Assembly: GCA_038827615.1 (NCBI GenBank)
Contig: JAWBNK010000001.1
Coordinates: 434,290-498,289, forward strand
Origin: Thermosphaera sp.
Lineage (GTDB): Archaea > Thermoproteota > Thermoprotei_A > Sulfolobales > Desulfurococcaceae
Length of the DNA: 64,000 bases
Direction of reading: 5' to 3'
Below, one piece after another: positions 61,113 to 64,000 of the stretch. Each line of letters begins with the position of its first letter. Position 1 is the first letter of the stretch. The notes beneath the pieces were generated by a model. It saw only the letters and a list, made by a program, of their open reading frames with translations, was not told the DNA's origin and ran no database searches. Made by a program: the position numbers and the translations under genes.

Positions 61113-61358
61113 TCACAACTCTAGTTCGCCGCCCAGACCAGAAATAGATTCAATTAGTTTGACTAGTTCATAGTATTCTTCCCTGTTGATTTTACTAATA
61201 ATTACTCCAGCATGTACGATAACATAATCCCCGGGCGAGATACTCTCGTCGGTTGCGATTAATACTTCTTTTACAACCCCTCCAACTCTAACTTTCGCGG
61301 TTGGAGGTGTAGAGGTATCGCTGACTTGAACGACTTCTCCTGGAACTCCAAGGCACAT
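61113..61358 (-). CDS. hypC: Hydrogenase maturation chaperone HypC
   Basis: An 81-residue chaperone that carries the Fe(CN)2CO group and delivers it to the large subunit. It begins MCLGVPGEVV, where the cysteine after Met is the essential ligand. ATG at 61358 is chosen for this and for the GAGGTG site upstream; the frame is open to 61367. It lies between hypE and hypF with gaps of about 10 bases each, so the three are cotranscribed. Confidence 0.95.
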   Translation of the reverse strand: MCLGVPGEVVQVSDTSTPPTAKVRVGGVVKEVLIATDESISPGDYVIVHAGVIISKINREEYYELVKLIESISGLGGELEL

Positions 61359-61368
61359 GATTGACACC

Positions 61369-62409
61369 TCAGCAGATTCTGGGAAGGTTTAGTGCGTCAC
61401 CTTTAATGATCCTTTTTCCACCAATCTCTGTGACACCTATTACTCTACCATTGAGCGCCTCACTCTCAGGTGGAGCAACCTCCCCTATTATTGAAGGATT
61501 CTCCCCATTTGCCCTCAGCATCTCCAATACTTCATTGCTTACATCCTTGCTCACGCTAAGTACAGCGACCCCCTCGGATGCGACAGTCAATGGGTCAATC
61601 CCCAGCATCTCAAGGAATGTTTTAACTTCGTCTCTCAATGGAAGCTTGGATTCATCTATTATTATTGAGAAAGGCTTACCCTTTATCCATTCATTTAATA
61701 TTGATGAAAGACCTCCCCTTGTTGGATCCCTTGCAGCATGAACATAACCACGGTATTTCTCAATTACGGGAAGCACCGTTTTGACAAGGGGTTTTGAATC
61801 GCTTCTCAAAGTGTAATTTTCATTATCCATCCCTAGCTGTGCCGCCAAAATCGCGGCACCGTGCTCTGCTATATTGTTGGTTACTATGATGACATCCCCA
61901 ATTCTTACATCATCTACGATGGGGGGCTCTTGAGTAACCCCTACTCCGTAGCCAGATATCACCAGTTTGTCGAGCGTTCCCCTCGGCATTACTTTGAAAT
62001 CTCCCCCGATCAACGCAACATTGTTTTCTCTAAGGATTTTTACCATGGATTCAATGATTATTTCCAAGTCCTTTATCGGAAAACCCTCCTCAACGATAAT
62101 GTTGTCCATGAAGGCTACCGGTCTGCTACCCATCATCACTAGATCATTCAATACGCCTGATGCCGCCAGCTCCCCGATATTTCCTCCCGGGTAAAACAAG
62201 GGTTTCACGGTGTACGAGTCGCTAGAAAAAACCACGTAGATTTCTCCGACTTTAATGAAGGAGCCATCGTCCAATATATCCAGTCCATGTCCACCAAGTG
62301 TTTTACGAAGAATATCTGGAACTTTTCTAACCACTATTTTTTCAATGAACTCTATAGATTCTAAGCCTCCTGCACCTTGAGATAAAGTTATGTAGGTCTC
62401 CATCTCCAT
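61369..62409 (-). CDS. hypE: Hydrogenase maturation dehydratase HypE
   Basis: A 346-residue AIR-synthase-like enzyme that dehydrates the carbamoyl group on its C-terminal cysteine to thiocyanate. The C-terminus ends PRIC, the essential Cys tail. Glycine-rich QGAGG at the N-terminus, DDGSF, and ARDPTRGGLSS are family motifs. ATG at 62409 or 62403 is the start. A TATA-like TTATAAAG is part of the palindrome just upstream and would give a nearly leaderless transcript. It is first in the twelve-kilobase hyp-mbh operon. Confidence 0.95.
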   Translation of the reverse strand: MEMETYITLSQGAGGLESIEFIEKIVVRKVPDILRKTLGGHGLDILDDGSFIKVGEIYVVFSSDSYTVKPLFYPGGNIGELAASGVLNDLVMMGSRPVAFMDNIIVEEGFPIKDLEIIIESMVKILRENNVALIGGDFKVMPRGTLDKLVISGYGVGVTQEPPIVDDVRIGDVIIVTNNIAEHGAAILAAQLGMDNENYTLRSDSKPLVKTVLPVIEKYRGYVHAARDPTRGGLSSILNEWIKGKPFSIIIDESKLPLRDEVKTFLEMLGIDPLTVASEGVAVLSVSKDVSNEVLEMLRANGENPSIIGEVAPPESEALNGRVIGVTEIGGKRIIKGDALNLPRIC

Positions 62410-62419
62410 CCCAACAACG

Positions 62420-62440
62420 CTTTATAACCTTGTTATAAAG
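62420..62440. promoter_or_regulatory. 21-bp palindrome over the hypE promoter
   Basis: CTTTATAAC-CTT-GTTATAAAG has perfect 9-bp arms about a 3-bp centre. Each arm contains a TATA-like TTATAAAG. On the minus strand the distal arm would start transcription near the hypE ATG. On the plus strand it could serve the oxidoreductase gene at 62515. A dimeric regulator bound here would block both. Seen in sequence; regulator unknown. Confidence 0.55.
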
Positions 62441-62514
62441 ATATCAATTATATACTTAAATATAGTTTATTTATCCATACGGAGAGTCTAAAAACGAGGA
62501 ATAGAGGGGTATCC

Positions 62515-63975
62515 ATGGAAGACTACAGAATCGTTGAACATCCCATAATAGATTTCAAGCGGGGAAGGAGAATCCATTTCACATACAACAATAAAGTTAT
62601 TGAAGCATATGAAGGGGAAAGCATTTTAGCGGGACTCTATGCTGCAGGGATTAGGGTTTTTGCAAAAGCCCCTGTAGGAGGAAATCCCAGAGGAGCCTTC
62701 TGCATGATAGGGAAGTGTTCCAGCTGTCTGTCGAAACTAAATGGTCTTCCCAACACGAGAATATGCATAGAACCGGTTAGAGATGGTATTAACGTTGAGT
62801 TTCAAGATGGAGTCCCAGATAAGCCGCCTGAATCCGTAGGTAATGATGTTTATGAGGAGGAAAGAGACGTTGACGTTTTAATTATCGGCGCCGGCCCAGC
62901 AGGACTCAAAGCGGCTGAGATATTGGGATCACACGGTATGAGTGTGTTGGTTGTCACAGATCATTTCAAAGCGGGTGGGCAATTGATAAAGCAAACTCAC
63001 AAGTTCTTCGGAGACACTACTTATTATGGAGGCATTAGAGGTTTTAGAATCGCAGAGAGACTGGTTACAAACCTTAGGGAGATGAGTAATGTGGAGATTT
63101 CGGTAAGAACTTTCGTCTACGGATTCTTTGGGGAAGGATATTTTGGGGCAGAGAAAATTGGCGAGAAACACTACAATCTACTTGTGAAACCTAAGTACGT
63201 TATAGTAGCTTCAGGGGCTACCGAGAGAAACCTATTGTTTGAGAACAACGATCTTCCAGGCATCATGGGAGCTGGAGGGGCTCAAACACTAATGAACGAA
63301 TATGGGGTAAGACCAGGTCGAGACGCCCTTGTCATAGGAAGCGGAAACGTTGGTCTAATAGTAGCCTATCAACTACTTCAGGCAGGGGTCAGAGTCCATG
63401 GTATAGCGGAAGTAATGAAAGAGATTGGAGGTTGGTTTGTTCATGCTGCTAAGGTCAGAAGACATGGAATCCCCATCTATACTGGACACACCATCACAAG
63501 GGCAATAGGCAAAGATACCGTGGAAAAGGCCGTAATAAGCGAGGTAGATGAAAGGTTTCAACCAGTAAAAGGCACTGAAAAAGAATTTAACGTAGATCTT
63601 GTCCTCTTAGCCGTTGGACTTCAACCTAATTACTCACTTTTAAGTCAAATGGGAGCAGTGATGAAATATATTCCCGAGGCTGGAGGGTTGATTCCCTTGA
63701 GGACAAAGTACATGGAAACAAGCATAAGGAATGTGTTTGTTGCAGGAGATTTATCGGGTATTGAAGAGGCCACGACTGCCTTTATAGAGGGCGAAATAGC
63801 AGCTTACACGATCCTTGAGAGAGAAGGGTTCAGTGACGTATTGGATAGAAGGGAAAAAATAGTAAACTACTTATGGAATGAGTACAGAATGTCCCCAGTT
63901 GTAAAGCGGTCCAGGGAGGCTAAACTCAAGGCAACGGTTAGCGAGGCGGAAATGGAGGAACTCAGGAGGAGATAG
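62515..63975 (+). CDS. FAD-dependent oxidoreductase with N-terminal [2Fe-2S] domain
   Basis: A 486-residue protein. Residues 15-100 form a Fer2_4-like [2Fe-2S] domain, with cysteines in FCMIGKCSSC and RIC spaced C-x5-C-x2-C-x12-C. A pyridine-nucleotide-disulfide-oxidoreductase fold follows: the FAD loop VLIIGAGPAGLKAAE, NAD-type loop ALVIGSGNVGLIVA, and a final FAD motif VFVAGDLSG. The fusion resembles alpha subunits of sarcosine, octopine or proline dehydrogenase complexes. ATG at 62515 follows GAGGGGT. The next gene starts two bases after its stop. Substrate unknown. Confidence 0.82.
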   Translation: MEDYRIVEHPIIDFKRGRRIHFTYNNKVIEAYEGESILAGLYAAGIRVFAKAPVGGNPRGAFCMIGKCSSCLSKLNGLPNTRICIEPVRDGINVEFQDGVPDKPPESVGNDVYEEERDVDVLIIGAGPAGLKAAEILGSHGMSVLVVTDHFKAGGQLIKQTHKFFGDTTYYGGIRGFRIAERLVTNLREMSNVEISVRTFVYGFFGEGYFGAEKIGEKHYNLLVKPKYVIVASGATERNLLFENNDLPGIMGAGGAQTLMNEYGVRPGRDALVIGSGNVGLIVAYQLLQAGVRVHGIAEVMKEIGGWFVHAAKVRRHGIPIYTGHTITRAIGKDTVEKAVISEVDERFQPVKGTEKEFNVDLVLLAVGLQPNYSLLSQMGAVMKYIPEAGGLIPLRTKYMETSIRNVFVAGDLSGIEEATTAFIEGEIAAYTILEREGFSDVLDRREKIVNYLWNEYRMSPVVKRSREAKLKATVSEAEMEELRRR

Positions 63976-63977
63976 AT

Positions 63978-64000
63978 ATGGATTTCAAGAAAACAGGTGT
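63978..64000 (+). CDS. Start of a downstream gene, cut by the window end
   Basis: ATG at 63978 behind AGGAGGAGATAG opens a frame reading MDFKKTG to the window end. It lies two bases after the stop of the FAD oxidoreductase gene and is probably its next subunit. Too little is present to identify it. Confidence 0.5.

Noticed and set aside
62420-62440. A SurR site (GTT-N3-AAC) controlling the hydrogenase
   Set aside because: The centre reads AAC-N3-GTT, the reverse arrangement, so the match to the known Pyrococcus motif fails.
1-64000. CRISPR arrays, insertion sequences or prophage genes
   Set aside because: No regularly spaced repeats, transposase or phage-type genes were seen; coding is near continuous with housekeeping functions.

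Overview
The window comes from a hyperthermophilic archaeon of the Thermoproteota, most likely a Desulfurococcales member close to Desulfurococcus, Thermosphaera or Staphylothermus. The evidence is the gene content: TiaS, archaeal PCNA, archaeal apgM, ribose-1,5-bisphosphate isomerase, archaeal CoA enzymes, an Mbh-type hydrogenase and GH57 enzymes. Further signs are frequent TTG and GTG starts behind GGTG or GGAG ribosome sites, TATA boxes, and dense packing with 1-4 nt overlaps. The placement rests on recognition, not on a search. I see no rRNA, tRNA, CRISPR array, insertion sequence or phage gene. No gene-free stretch exceeds about 230 bases. The two largest, 5684-5892 and 25892-26119, both carry inverted or tandem repeats and are listed as possible structured elements.

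Layout. 1-5683: Lhr-type helicase (cut by the window edge), a membrane GT2 glycosyltransferase, a metallo-beta-lactamase-fold protein, a small Cys/His protein and a PfkB-type kinase. 5893-10464 (minus): thioredoxin-fold protein, serS, a DUF59 protein, ribose-1,5-bisphosphate isomerase and a paralogue lacking its catalytic residues. 10580-16022: a sequon-rich surface protein, then a minus-strand operon (transglutaminase-like, macro domain, rpiA, YdjM-like), then an M55 D-aminopeptidase. 16034-20242 (minus): HD hydrolase, aminotransferase, tiaS and dys. 20307-23024 (plus): nuclease, PCNA, PhoH-KH ATPase. 23038-26680 (minus): Trm5-like methyltransferase, nth, asnS, rimI.

26752-39229 holds the archaeal route to 4'-phosphopantetheine. 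coaBC is on the plus strand. Phosphopantoate-beta-alanine ligase and pantoate kinase lie downstream of apgM on the minus strand. panB and panE lie behind an HTH-ThiN regulator. Two ABC-2 transporters flank this set, and an HPr-kinase-like P-loop protein of unknown role sits inside it.

39296-48237 is a plus-strand glycogen/maltodextrin cluster: an HTH regulator, a maltokinase-like kinase, three different GH57 enzymes and a glycogen synthase. A DHH phosphoesterase follows, then a divergent pair made of a CcdA-like membrane protein and a membrane-anchored CPHC thioredoxin.

50628-62409 (minus) appears to be one long operon, hypE-hypC-hypF followed by thirteen subunits of a group 4 ferredoxin-dependent [NiFe] hydrogenase with an Mrp antiporter module. 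The large subunit keeps all four Ni-Fe cysteines. A FAD/[2Fe-2S] oxidoreductase is transcribed divergently from hypE across a 21-bp palindrome. Together the clusters suggest stored glucan broken down to reduced ferredoxin, which the membrane hydrogenase disposes of as H2 while energising a Na+ or H+ gradient. That link is inference from gene content.
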